The notes under the pieces were generated by a model. That model saw only the letters and a list, made by a program, of their open reading frames with translations, did no database searches and was not told where the DNA came from. From contig JAGVVL010000017.1 in the NCBI GenBank assembly GCA_018287875.1, positions 1,922,001 to 1,986,000 on the forward strand: a DNA stretch of 64,000 nt, read 5' to 3'. Shown here in pieces: positions 23,803 to 35,300 of the stretch. Position numbers and translations under genes: made by a program. How positions within the stretch are numbered: position 1 is the first letter of the stretch; the number at the start of each line of letters is the position of its first letter. The stretch comes from Nigrospora sphaerica (lineage: Eukaryota > Ascomycota > Sordariomycetes > Amphisphaeriales > Apiosporaceae).

Positions 23803-25369
23803 AAGTTGCTCCTGTGGGTTCCCAAGGCGGATAGAAGGGTGACAGAACGTCGTGGCTGGCCTGCCACGAACTGCCACGAGTTCTCTTCCCCCAGCAGAAT
23901 GGATGAAGGTCCGAGGTAGGGAAGTGCCGCCGTGGGAAAAGATACACTAGGTACACTAGGTGCACCTGGCAAACTTCAGGGCTCGCTGTCAGCCCAACCC
24001 ACTTGTCTTGTGGGTAGGGTAGGTAGGGACAGGTTGTTGTTGTTGCATGTTCGTTGGCTTACACCCGACGTCGGGCGTCGTGTCCCTCATCCTCTTGGCA
24101 CGGTCACGCCCAAGTCCCGCCGGGTGTAGGGAATACCATATGCGGATTCGGGGACTTTGTCAACTCGTGAACGAATCAGGGAGGGCCAACCATGTACAAC
24201 TACCTGTGCATCAGCCCCTCCGGTACTTCTTCGATAAGCCTTCGCTGTCAGCAGGTGGGAGGGCTGGTCATGGAATAACGGGCGACGCCGCGATAAGCCA
24301 GAATTACCGCCCGCCAGGGGCTTGGGTTACAAGGTCTCGATCCGATTACCTAGAGAGATTAGCAGACAAATGTGGGGCTTTGCGCGCGAGGCGGAATGTG
24401 GAATCACAGCGAGCGAGAGAACTAGTCGGGATGCGATGTGCATTTATTCGCCCTCGGCCGGCGCGACGCCAGTAATCCCGGACGCAAGGCACGTTGTACC
24501 ATTGGATCCCCGGGAAACGTGTACCTACATGCGGTTGCGTGCCTGAAGGGTAGATACCGACGGCGAGGCCATTTGTCATAGCCGCGTGTATTGACGGGAG
24601 TAGCGGTGGTGGTCCCGCGAGGTACATACGGCTTTCATCCCGTTGAACCTTTTTTTTGTCCCTCCCTCCTGCCTCCCTCGCGTGTGTTGCCCCGTGCCAG
24701 GATAGCATTCGGTGGATTATTGGTACCCGGCGCGATACATGCAAGCAGCTCTGTTTGTCTACAACGGCCCTACCTCATCCCATCCATCACCTCTCAGACT
24801 TGCGATACTGCATGTTACGTCAAATACGTAGGTATTTAAATATAGAGACGTAGTCTGGCTATGTAAGTACATGTACCTATCTAAAGCATATAAAGTAGGT
24901 AGCTGCCTTTCCGCCCCTCCCGTTCTGCTGCGTGTGCTCCCTCCAAGAAGCATCATCCTCATCTCACAAGGCCCTCGTGAAGAAATACCTACATACGCGC
25001 ACACGCTCGCAAGCACATGACACTAGTTGCTAGACTTTGAGCTTTGGTGAGTGCCACATAGCAACCAGATCCCAACCTTACTATAGATCCTATCCCCCAT
25101 TGGCATACATTAAACGTACCTACCTTCGCGACCCCTCTCGTGCACCCAGCGAAGATCCCCACCATTTGGAGGAGCCCCCCCCCCTACGGCTGCTGGTGCC
25201 AGAGAGGCGAGAGTGATCCCGACCCGACCTTCTCCTTGAACCACGCCCACACCCACGCTTCACAGGCACAGGGATGACCTGAATAGGCGGTGAATGCAAC
25301 CAGTCCGCTAATTAACACGCTCTTTTTCTGCCAACAGGACAGGGACATATCGCCGTTCCCGCCCCCTCG

Positions 25370-25485
25370 AGACCAACATCCTCTTCTCCCACGTCTTGTC
25401 TCCCCGTCCGCCCCCTTCTCTAATCTTCCTCTCCCACCCGCCGCATTCTCCCCGTCCCGCCTCCTCCCCAGAAAACAAAACAACC
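25370..25485 (+). promoter_or_regulatory. pyrimidine-rich leader/promoter of HMG-CoA synthase
   Basis: The 116 bp before ATG 25486 are dominated by C and T, a common feature of core promoters and 5' leaders of highly expressed filamentous fungal genes. The immediate start context is AAACAACCATGGC, close to a fungal Kozak sequence. I did not find a convincing sterol-response element. Confidence 0.4.
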
Positions 25486-27442
25486 ATGGCCGCTCGCCCT
25501 CAGAACGTTGGCATCAAGGCCATTGAGATCTACTTCCCCAGCCAGGTATGTTTGTTGTGTGCGAATGTGTGCGAGCGCGAGCGCCTGTGGTTCGGCACGA
25601 GTGGCCGGTACTTGCATTGTTGTCGTGGCATTCTGCCTGCCCGTATGCCTGTGCGGCCCTGCCGTTGGACGGCTCCTACACGTCATGACGGGGCATTCGC
25701 GTGTGCAGCGCGGGTGCGCTCCTCGTGTCGTCGAGGAAAAAGCAAGCATACGGAGCAAAAAAAAAAAAACATCCCAGCAAATCCAGCTTTGCTGGCTGCC
25801 CCCCCCTCCAAAAATCCGCAGGGACCCCTAATTGACAATGCCTCACCCCGCAGTATGTGGAACAATCCGAGCTCGAGAAATTCGATGGCATCAGCGCTGG
25901 AAAGTACACAATTGGTCTCGGCCAGACCAAGATGACCTTCTGCGACGACCGGGAGGGTAAGTCGCATTCCCCCTATCCCTTCCGCAACGCCCCTGAAATC
26001 GATTGCTCTGGGGCGGCGCCTGCGCGCCCGTGGTGTGGTGCTGTTGGCACGAGAAAGCCAGAAAGGGAAGAAGGAGAAAGGAGACGAGGCTAACCCAAAA
26101 CCTCGCGCGCTGCAGACATCTACTCGCTCGCCCTGACGGCCACGTCGCAGCTGATCAAGAAGTACAACGTCGACATCAACAACATTGGCCGCCTCGAGGT
26201 TGGCACCGAGACCATCCTCGACAAGTCCAAATCGGTCAAGTCGGTGCTGATGCAGCTGTTTGGCGAAAACACCAACATTGAGGGTGTTGACACCATCAAC
26301 GCCTGCTACGGCGGCACCAACGCCTTCTTCAACACGGTCAACTGGTTCGAGTCGTCGGGCTGGGACGGCCGCGACGCCATCGTCGTTGCCGGCGACATTG
26401 CCCTGTACGCCAAGGGCAATGCCCGCCCTACCGGTGGCGCCGGCTGCGTGGCCATGCTGATCGGCCCCGACGCGCCCATCGTGGCCGAGCCCGGCCTGCG
26501 TGGCAGCTACATGTCGCACGTCTACGACTTCTACAAGCCCGACCTGACCAGCGAGTACCCCTACGTCGACGGCCACTACTCGCTCACCTGCTACACGCAG
26601 GCCCTGGACGCTGCCTACGGCGCCTACTGCAAGCGTGAGGCCCAGCTGGCCAAGGTCAACGGCAACGGCCACGCCAACGGCAACGGCGCCGCCGACTCGA
26701 CCAAGACGGCCCTGGACCGCTTCGACTACATGGCCTTCCACGCCCCCACCTGCAAGATCGTCCAGAAGTCATACGCCCGTCTGCTGTACCACGACTACCT
26801 GGCCAACCCCGATAGCCCCGCCTTTGCCGAGGTGCCCGGCGAGCTGCGCGACATGCCCTACCAGCAATCGCTGACGGACAAGCTGGTCGAGAAGACCTTT
26901 TTGGCGCTGACCAAGAAGCGCTTCGCCGAGCGCGTGAACCCCGCCATCCAGGTTGCTACCATGTGCGGCAACATGTACTGCGCCAGCGTCTGGGGCGGCC
27001 TCGCCAGCCTGATCGGCCACGTCGATAGCGCCACCCTCCAGGGCAAGCGCATCGGCCTCTTCAGCTACGGCTCCGGTCTGGCTGCCAGTTTCACCTCGTT
27101 CCGCATCAACGGCAGCACCGAGGAGATCGCCAAGGCCCTGGACATTCCCAACCGCCTCGCCGCGCGCCGGGCCGTGTCTCCCGAGACCTACGTCAGCGTA
27201 AGTTTTTTTTTCCCCCTTCCCTCCCGCCCCGCTCCTGACAGCGCGTCCTTTTCGTTTCTTCTTCTTGCCCCGAGACGTTGCGTACTGACTTGGGCTGCCC
27301 CTAGTTCTGCGACCTGCGCCACCAGGCCCACCTCCAGAAGGACTTCACCCCCAAGGGCGACGTCTCGACCATCGTCCCGGGTACCTACTACCTCGAGAAG
27401 GTCGACGACATGTTCAAGCGCTTCTACTCGGTCAAGGCGTAA
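25486..27442 (+). CDS. ERG13: hydroxymethylglutaryl-CoA synthase
   Basis: Condenses acetyl-CoA and acetoacetyl-CoA to HMG-CoA, an early step of the mevalonate/ergosterol pathway. Four exons (25486-25545, 25854-25956, 26116-27197, 27305-27442) give 460 residues, typical of fungal enzymes. Exon 1 codes the family start [20 protein letters not shown]. Catalytic features: RLEVGTET (general-base Glu), [10 protein letters not shown] (acylated Cys) and FHAPTCK (His). [16 protein letters not shown] and [11 protein letters not shown] are further conserved blocks. A Gly/Asn/Ala insert ([12 protein letters not shown], about residue 240) is a variable loop. Intron 1 is 308 nt, intron 2 159 nt and intron 3 107 nt, all GT-AG. 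The 3' end converges on the flavoprotein gene ending at 28108. Confidence 0.96.
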
Positions 27443-28107
27443 ACGCGACACGCCGGGAAGCCGAACGCCTTAGCACTTTCTGATTCGCGGTCCGACGGCA
27501 TAGAACGGGGCGGGCAAAAAAAATCCTCGCGGTGTTTTTGCTATAGAGGTCCTCTTGATTTTTTGTAATACTTTTGGCGAGTAGCCGCCGGCTTCCTTCT
27601 GGTTTCGCCGCATTTTACTTGCGCGGTTTCGAAGCGGATACCATGACCACACCACACAGACATATATACATACAGCGGAGGACAAAGGACGGGCGCGGGT
27701 GAAGACATCCGTGGCTGCAGTTCACGGGTCCATGGCATCGTGGCTTGTACATAGCACACAAGCACCACCCCGTGGCCCCGCAGGGCAGCACGGGGGAGGT
27801 AGAAAGGGAACATAGTAATGAGGATGAGAAGAGTTAAAACATTGGCGGTCCCGCCTGCATGATGATTCTATATGATACACCCTGTCTACCCGTCTCGGGA
27901 AGGGGATTTAAACAACGCCACGACCCCCGCGGATTTCTTCCCGGGTATGGTATCCTTCTCGTGTCTATATGAGTACATGTATTTATATTTCTCTCCGTGT
28001 GTATGCGCGCATGCGCGCGCACGTGTGTGTGTGCGTGCGTATATTCGTGCGTACGGGGCCGGGCTTTCGCTGCCGGCGAGTGCCCGCCTGCGCCGCGCGG
28101 TGAGCCC
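27443..28107. other. shared 3' region of two convergent genes
   Basis: The 665 bp between convergent stop codons must hold both 3' UTRs and polyadenylation signals. I see no gene. It contains the 49-bp alternating purine-pyrimidine tract at 27996-28044. Confidence 0.6.
27996..28044. repeat. 49-bp strictly alternating purine-pyrimidine tract
   Basis: Every position from 27996 to 28044 alternates pyrimidine and purine through mixed TG, CG, CA and TA steps, including CGCGCATGCGCGCGCACGTG. Such tracts favour Z-DNA under negative supercoiling. It lies about 65 bp beyond the stop of the minus-strand gene. Confidence 0.85.
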
Positions 28108-29769
28108 TTAGAGCGTCTTCCGCTTGGCCGCGGCCTGGGCGTCGGCGGCGGCGGCGGCGGCGTCCCACTTCCAAGCGGCGCGGCGGTGCAGCCAGTAGTC
28201 GCCGCTCTGAATGCCGCGGGCGATGCCGACGAGGCCGCCGAGGGGCCAGACGCGCTTGAGGCGGGCGCGCCAGCCGGCCTCGTCGCCGGCGGGGCCGTCG
28301 CGCACGCGCACCTTGTCGTAGACGTCGGGCAGGCTGGCGGCGCGGTAGCGGGCGCGCAGGGCGTCGTAGGGGGCGCGCACGCCGGCGTAGGCCTGGCGCC
28401 AAAAGTCGGCGCGCGCGTAGTATGTGTGCGCGTACAGCCACTTCATGCCGCCGAGCGCGTCGACGCGCGCCTCGAGCTCACGGTTCGCCGCCACGAAGCG
28501 CGCGCGCTCCGCCGGGCCCCAGCCCCAGACGCCCACGTTCAGCATCTCGCCGTCCGGGCCGGCGGCGCGCGCGCCGCGCAGGTGCGGGTGGAACGTCGGT
28601 CCCGCCGGCGTCTTGAGCGGGCACAGCCAGAGGGGCCAGATGCCGAGGGCGCCGTCGACGTAGTCGATGAACTCCTCGGCCGTGTCGTAGGGCAGGGCGA
28701 GGTCCTGGACGAAGAACTTGGCGCTCTCGCCGCTGGCGTGCAGCGCGCGGTACAGCATGCGCGTGTGCAGGAAGTCGTCGAGGAACCAGCGGAACCAGCG
28801 CGTGAAGGGCACGGGCCGGAAGTAGTCGAAGGCGGCCGCGCCCACCCAGAAGCCGCCGCGGTCGTAGCGGAACAGGTACTCGGCCAGCGGGATGTGCTCG
28901 ACCACGCGGCCGGCGTCGGCGTCGGCGGCCGATGCCGACGACGACGACGGAAGCGCCTTTGTCACGTCCTGAACGTGCAGGTAGAACCACGGGTCCCACG
29001 CGGAGCTGAAGGTTTGCGGCTTCTGGCCGGCGGGCGGCGGCTCGTCCGTCATGACGCCGCTCACGACGACGCCGTGGTCCTTGGAGAACAGGATGCCGTC
29101 GACGTAGTCGTTCTCGGGCCGGGCGCACTCCTCGCGGACGACGCGGATGGCCTCGGCGACGCTGCCGGTGCGCCGGTACGTGGTCCGCACGTAGCGCTTG
29201 GCCTCGATGAGCTGCAGCTCCAGCAAGGTGGTGATGCCAAGGGTGCCGACGGCGCCCTTTGCGCCGTCGAAGAGGTCGGGGTGCTGGCGGGCGGCGGCGG
29301 CGGGGTCCTGGCCGTCGGCGGCGAGCAGGGCCGACTCGGCGGGCGGGTGGCGCGGGTTGGCGGCGCGGGCGAGCTCGCCGTCGGGCAGCACCATCTCGAC
29401 AGCCTTGACCGTCTCGTCGAAGTAGCCCCAGCGGAAGCTCGAGCTCTCGCCGGCCGTGCCGGCGAAGCCGCCGCCGGCCGTGATGCCGGGGAACTCCATG
29501 ACGACGGGGGGCACGAGGCCGTGCGGCAGCGTCGCCTCGACGAGCCGGTCCATGGGCACGTTGGGCTCGACGAGGGCGGTGCGCCGCGCGGCGTTGACCT
29601 CGAGCACGTGCGAGAGCGCCGAGATGTCCACCAGTCGCGCCGCCTTCTTGAGGTGCGCCGGCCTCGTCGAGTTGGTCGACCCGTGCTGGATCCGGTACGG
29701 CTCCGCCCGCTCGAAGAAGGACTTGACCGTGCTGGCGATGAGCCGCACCGCGTCCTTGTGCCGCTGCAT
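28108..29769 (-). CDS. FAD-linked oxidoreductase, Delta(24)-sterol reductase (DHCR24/DIMINUTO)-like
   Basis: Single exon of 553 residues from ATG 29769 (MQRHKDAVRLIAST); the frame upstream is open but has only a TTG at 29868, so the ATG is preferred. An FAD-binding type 4 domain covers about residues 30-190: STRPAHLKKAARLVDISALS, VEPNVPMDRLVEATLPHGL, PGITAGGGFAGTAGESSSF and GAVGTLGITTLLELQLI. The order VEPN...ITAGGG...ESSS followed by a conserved C-terminal region (FVQDLALPYDTAEEFIDYVD, WPLWLCPL) matches the DHCR24-like group. That family uses FAD and NADPH to reduce the C24 double bond of sterol side chains, usually at the ER. Here there is no obvious N-terminal membrane anchor. Ergosterol synthesis does not classically need this step, so the substrate may differ. 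The codon third positions are extremely G/C-rich. Confidence 0.85.
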   Translation of the reverse strand: MQRHKDAVRLIASTVKSFFERAEPYRIQHGSTNSTRPAHLKKAARLVDISALSHVLEVNAARRTALVEPNVPMDRLVEATLPHGLVPPVVMEFPGITAGGGFAGTAGESSSFRWGYFDETVKAVEMVLPDGELARAANPRHPPAESALLAADGQDPAAAARQHPDLFDGAKGAVGTLGITTLLELQLIEAKRYVRTTYRRTGSVAEAIRVVREECARPENDYVDGILFSKDHGVVVSGVMTDEPPPAGQKPQTFSSAWDPWFYLHVQDVTKALPSSSSASAADADAGRVVEHIPLAEYLFRYDRGGFWVGAAAFDYFRPVPFTRWFRWFLDDFLHTRMLYRALHASGESAKFFVQDLALPYDTAEEFIDYVDGALGIWPLWLCPLKTPAGPTFHPHLRGARAAGPDGEMLNVGVWGWGPAERARFVAANRELEARVDALGGMKWLYAHTYYARADFWRQAYAGVRAPYDALRARYRAASLPDVYDKVRVRDGPAGDEAGWRARLKRVWPLGGLVGIARGIQSGDYWLHRRAAWKWDAAAAAADAQAAAKRKTL

Positions 29770-30821
29770 CGTGGACTGCTGCCGCTTCTGCTGATGCTTC
29801 TTTCGTTTGGGGGACTTGGGGAGGGGAAGCGAGGAGCTGCGCGCAAGTCGGACGCGGATCGGGAACAAAAAGTACTGCCTAGGTCGGTATAGGGAAGAAA
29901 AAGTGGCGTGGCCCGAGTTGGCAGCGGAGCGGAGCCCCGCGTGTTAGCGATTCACCCTCGCTCTTTCTTGGCTGGGCCCTTCCGACGCACTCGGGGCAGG
30001 CGTGTGAAAAAAGTTAGACACGTTGACGGCTTCCTCTTCTGTAATCAGGACCTCCCCCCTCCCCCCAGGGCCAATGGCTCTATCCCGTACAAAGATATTC
30101 AAACAGCACGCGGTCTTGCTCCGAAGCGTCGAATCGTCTACTGCGTGGTTCCTCCAAATTTGGATGGTGCGTCCCGGCAGGCGCGGGCGCTCGCGGTCCC
30201 GATCTAATTACTACCCGGGCATAGTGCGTAAGCTACATGAGTGTATGTACCTACTTCGTAGGTCATCCCGGAAATGGGATTCTTTGCAGCGTCATGGTTG
30301 CAGCGCAGTCAGCCACTACGGAGAACCCTGTCCGCCGTGTGCGGCTACTCCCGCTTCCATCGTGAGGAAAAGGTACATACTTCAGTTGGAAACAGATGCA
30401 TGTACACGTACACGTGCAGGTATTGGAAAGGACTCCATTGATTACCAGCAACATCCCATTGATTACCAGCAACATCCCATTGATCACCAGCAGCAAAAAG
30501 TCAGTCAGCCGCTCGTGATAGAAAGTTTCCACGGGCGATTATGAGTAACGATCCAGAGTTGTACATGAGACCGGCCTGTCAACAACTGTTTTCTTAAATT
30601 GCTTTTTTTTTCACACGCGTGGGTATCGACGAGTGCGCGCGAAAGTCACCTGAACCCAACGTCCGTCCGCTCCTTAACTCCAAAGGGCGGCTTATAGTCT
30701 CCCGTCCGATGCCATGAACCGTTGAAGCATACATAAGTACTTACCTTACACAGCTGCTGTGGCGCGCACGCCCCGCTGCCGTGTTTCTTTCCCCGCGGGC
30801 CAAAAACGGCCGGGGGCGGTG
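29770..30821. other. intergenic with 21-bp tandem repeat
   Basis: About 1 kb between the flavoprotein start and the hydrolase stop. It should hold the flavoprotein promoter and the hydrolase 3' UTR. No further gene is evident; the repeat at 30435-30495 is the only structured element I see. Confidence 0.5.
30435..30495. repeat. 21-bp tandem repeat, three copies
   Basis: The unit CCATTGATTACCAGCAACAT plus one base is present twice exactly and a third time with TCAC for TTAC and a shortened end. The period is 21 bp, so the copies are in frame with each other. Confidence 0.85.
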
Positions 30822-32348
30822 TTACAGCTTGGCCGGCGTGTCCGGCAGCGACTTTCGTTGCAGTCGCTTTTCCGCCAGCGCCCGCAGGTCCGTCGGCGTA
30901 AAGGGGCTGAGCTGGTCGGCGTCGAGGGCCGTCTCCTCGAGGGTTTTGGCCTTGATGTTGGTGTAGCTCGACTGCAGCGAGTCGGGCTTTTCGCACACGG
31001 CCTTTATGAACTGCGTCCACCCGGACAGGCACCGGCGGGTCTCGGGGAGCTCCTTCAGGATGGCCGCAAAGACGTGCGGCATGGCTTCGTACTCCTCGAA
31101 GACGGTCGTCACGCCGTCGGCCCGCAGCTTCTTGGCAAGGTACTTGTCCTCGTCCGCCAGGCACTCCCAACCGCAGCAGATGTACACGGGCGGCGCGCCT
31201 TTCCACGACTCGTTGAGGTGCAGCGACGCCAGCGGGTGCAGCACGTACGCGTCGTCGACATAAATGTGCTGCCGCGGGGGGCTGGCCGGCCAGATATCAT
31301 CCTTGGGCGGTTCTTTTTCTATCATGGCCTCCGGCCGTGGTAGGTAGTCCCACTTCTGGTTGGTTTTCCAAGATGGCAAGGTTTGGGTGAGGTCGAGCCA
31401 CGGCGAGTTGGCCGCCACACCCGCAGGCAGGGGGACTTCTCGCTCCTCCCCAAACCACAAGATCCTCCAGTCATTGCGGCGGATCTCGAGGATTGTCTGC
31501 AACAAAGCCAACGACAGGTTGCCTCCGGCGCTAGCACTTCGGTTAGTTCGGGTTAGGAGTGGCAAAGCCCAGCAACCGAAGACTTACCTATCTCCGCCAA
31601 AGACGATGTTCTCGGACGCCACGGCATCGTGCACCGCGCCAGGCGGGGGGTAGAGCAGGGTGAAATAGGAGACCAAAGCGTCCAACAGGGCCGACGGGAA
31701 AGGGTTCTGGGGTGCCAGTCGGTACCGAACCGAGTAAACCCGTCCGCCCGTCAACTTGGCGATCAGCTTCGTCAGCGGCCGGTGAGTCGCCGGGTCCATC
31801 AGGTAGTATGCGCCGCCGTGGAAGTACAAGACGGTGACGCAGCTGGTGCAGCCTTTGACCAGCTCGGCGTACTTCTCGGCCTCGGAGATGTCGGGCAGTT
31901 TGGAGCTCAGCTTGGCCCCGGCCCGATAGCCGGTCCACTCGGCCTCGACGGGGACGAGGTCGGGGACCCGGCACTTCTCGTCACCCGTGCCGGACCGTTT
32001 CTTCATCGTGTCTATGGCGGCCAACAGGGTGGCCCGGATGTCCTCTTCGGGCGGGACCTCGGAGGCGACTTTGGCGACCCAGATACTGCCCTTGATGCCG
32101 GGATCCCGGAGGGTCATGCGCTGGACTTTCGAGATGGGCCCCGGGTTCGACATGTCCATAATGCTTCGCATGAAGGAGACAATCACATCGCTCTTGAGGT
32201 TCAGATATTGGGAGGCTTCTGAGATTCCGAGCGCATGAAGCAGGGCGACCCGTATGACGCCGGGGATCTTGGGTAGCACGGCCAGTGCCAGCCGCAACCG
32301 TGCCTGGGCGGTTTTTGTTGCGCTCTGGGGTTTGTCCTTTGGCTCCAT
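30822..32348 (-). CDS. alpha/beta hydrolase, hormone-sensitive-lipase-type esterase
   Basis: Two exons, 32348-31588 and 31530-30822, join across a 57-nt GTAAGT...CTAG intron to 489 residues. This acceptor was chosen because it restores the nucleophile motif GDSAGGN exactly; the CGAAG six bases upstream would give a two-residue insertion. An oxyanion-hole motif of HGG type (YFHGGAYYLMD, about residue 173) lies upstream. Catalytic acid and base candidates are in GWECLADEDKY and AMPHVF. This matches the HSL/GDXG group (alpha/beta hydrolase fold-3), which hydrolyses esters of short to medium acyl chains; the substrate is unknown. The start at ATG 32348 is the first ATG in frame; an extra 5' exon cannot be excluded because the frame stays open to 32546. 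Confidence 0.88.
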
Positions 32349-35300
32349 GGTGAATCGAGAGGAATATGGACGATCGAGGCCACTGATGAGCAGGAGAGAA
32401 AGTAATTCTGAGGCAAGGTGGATAGGCCTGTAAGTAAGCGTCCACTTGGGTAGAAGAAGCCTAGAAGCTACTCGGCTTGCCTTGGGTGCCTCGGCTGTCT
32501 GGTTCCGTAAGCTACCATCAGCCGCAGGCGCAATATCCGACGGCAATGACGGTAGGAAACGTGGCGGTTCTCAACTATGGGTTAAATGCCCGAAAAAGCA
32601 TTGAAAGATGCGGGAAGGGACGACGGGAGCGAACAAAAAAGCAAAGACAACAGGTCAAGATGGATGTAGAGGTCAGAAGTAGAGGCCTGGCCTTTTTTTT
32701 TCCCCTAAAGGGAGGTCAGGGAGAGGACATCCTTGACAACGACATTCCGCCCATGGATAATCTGTACGGGATCCTCCCGATTTCTAAGCGAGGGACGGCT
32801 GTTCATTGTGCAGGCTCCGCGTCGCAAGCCCACCGGGGGGAAAGCCCCGACTCTTTCTCTTTCTCTCTATCACACCTCAGGCGCCCTGTACTACGTAAGC
32901 GGTATTGCAGGCTGTCAAATAAAACGGATGGGCGCTAGAACAAGGACGCCCATGCTCGATCTCGAGATAGGATGATGCTCAGCGGCAGGGCAGCTAGTCA
33001 AAACCCGCAAACCGGTGTGCACCTCCGCCATTGGTCCTTCGGCAGTGCGTGTGGTGATATGGGAACAGGGAATGGAGGATGGCCATGTCGGCTGATTTCT
33101 TTCATCGTACCCTGTTAGCGTCCCCGGGGGGGGGTTTGGTTATTCAGACAGCCCTATGTTGAGCGTATGCGCATGCCCCTCCCCTTGGGCTGGTCAAAAG
33201 TGAACTAGCCAGCCTTCCCCAAGCCCAGCGGCGCTCCGTGGCGGACTGAGATACCATCATCACCATCATGGCCATACTGGCGCCTTACCCCAGCTGGAAA
33301 AGAGACCGTGGCCGCGTACCAGTCCCGTCCCTCGTCATCTCGCGCTGACTGCAGGGCGCTCGCAGCAGAGTTTCAACGCCAACCTCTGGGTTGCTGGAGG
33401 AAAAAGCCTGCCAGGGGCTGCTGGATCGCGGGTACAGAGAATCGGCGTCGACAGGGAAGGGGCCTGTGAGAAACTGGCGCCGACGACGCGTTGACTTTAA
33501 CGTTTGGTTTTAGCACGCACTTTCCCCCCCATCGAGGGGCATCGCTGCCCAGAACGGGGCGCCAGTCTGTGCGATCGCAACGGTCGCTCAAAGCGGTAAT
33601 TGTCGCGGGCCGTTGCTTTGGGATCTTTTAGCAGCAACGAGCCAATCACCCAACGCCCGGGCCCTTCTTTCAGGACCCCCCCCCAATATCGTTCCACAGG
33701 GCCACTACCTTCCCTGGTAACACTTCTACAGCATCGTTAGAACTCCCTAGAGAAGAAAAGATCTTTCGTTCGCCCGGGACCCGGAACCCGTCGCAAAAGT
33801 CGGCCAGTCCATGACTCTCTCAGTATGTCCCCTCGTGAAGACGGATCCCATGATGTGAGGGCGTATTGCTGCCACTTTCCCACTAGATGGCGCCGATGCG
33901 CATAACTCTCACCGTGGCGGTGAGTGGAAACAACGCCTCCGATGCTGACCCAGTACAGCTTCGTAATGTGCACCTGCAGGTCTTTTGTCCTGAAACCACT
34001 CTAGCTTCCTGCCATCACCCTGCAGCGGGTGGAACTGCTTCGTTGGTGTCCTATAGTGCCGATTCGACAAGGCAGAAGCCCTACCGGGAGGCCCATGAGT
34101 AGTTTGTGGGTTCTCCTACCCCGTTCGAAGCGGCCTCGGCAGCCGGCAAGGCAGTGAACACCCTAGACAACCCCCCCGCCGCGGGTCAACTGGCGGATGG
34201 CCGAACCTTGAAGAACTGGCCATGTCCAGAGAGTCTATGGGAAATACGCCGTTCAGCCGGGGACCTCGCCGAGCATTGAGCGTTTCCCTCGTACATGCGT
34301 CCAAGTGTCAGATCCGGGGCCAAAGAGCTCTCCACCGGTGGACCTTTTCAGGATGTATAGTTGTATTCGTATATTGGGGTTCCACTCGAAAGCATTTACA
34401 AGTGCGGAGGCGAATCAGCTGCCCAGGCGTTAGGTTCTAACGTGAGATACTCGTACGCACTAAAACCCATGCGGGTCTCTTCTAAGAACAACATTGTCTA
34501 CGCAGGCTCACCAGGGAGTGGTAAATTAGGCCACCAAAGACGGGGGCTCGAGGAGTCGATCTGGAATCGTCTGGCCAGTCGAGACGAAAGCCAGTGGTAG
34601 CGGGAGGACGGCTGAGTACCAATGGAAGCTGATCAATGATTAGGTCACCTGTGATTTCGCTCCCCAGCGTTTAGAGTTGACGTGCATGCTCTCCAAAGCA
34701 AGAATTTCAAGTTTTGTCAGCTATCACTAAGTAGATGCCAGATATTACCAGCTTCCCGCCGGCCACCGCTCCGCCGTCTCTTGAAAGTACGAATACGCCC
34801 TTAGGCAATCCAATCCGGCCCAAAAGCGTGGAGATGATTGGGATGCCGTGGGAGGCTATCGGCATAGTAAGAGGACGACTTCTTCCGCTGACGAAGGAAA
34901 CTTCATATGGGTGGGGGAATTGCTACTCGCAATGTGGCGGCTGTTCATATACTAGCCTCCCGTCCTACGATATCGACGCAAAATAAATTCGCCGTCAAGG
35001 CCTTGGCCCAGTCGCGGCTACATACCGAAAAGCGTTTGGGGTGCTATTTCTTGGTTGCAGAACTCCGATATAGACCTCCGCTGTCCAGGTTGGAGAAGGC
35101 ATGGCGCTCCGGCATGTCCTCGGCAAGACTGGAGACGTAGGTGACGCGGCTGTCTTACTGGCCGGGCCGCCCATTTCGTACTAGCAAGGAGGGCCTGGGC
35201 CAGTGAGCCAGTGTACACTATCGACGGGGAAGGAAATCCAGTGATCCGAGTTGGGTTTCCCGCGGACTGTCATTTGCTGGCACCAAGGCTCCTGGGATTC

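Larger units (their letters stand above)
22783..25485. other. 2.7-kb intergenic region upstream of HMG-CoA synthase
   Basis: No gene recognised. ORFs are short and without motifs. It includes a 21-nt poly-G tract (23782-23802), several scattered TAGGTA/TACCTA words around 24000 and 24830-25130, and a pyrimidine-rich stretch running into the ERG13 start. Confidence 0.55.

Noticed and set aside
27997..29892. + strand ORF of 631 codons opposite the sterol-reductase-like gene
   Set aside because: It results from extreme third-position GC on the minus strand; the composition is Gly/Ala/Val/Arg-rich with no domain.
31531..31536. Alternative acceptor in the hydrolase giving GDSASAGGN
   Set aside because: The CTAG acceptor six bases further downstream restores the canonical GDSAGGN, so the shorter form is preferred.
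32348..32546. Upstream extension of the hydrolase to 32546
   Set aside because: It would need a TTG start; the first ATG in frame is 32348.
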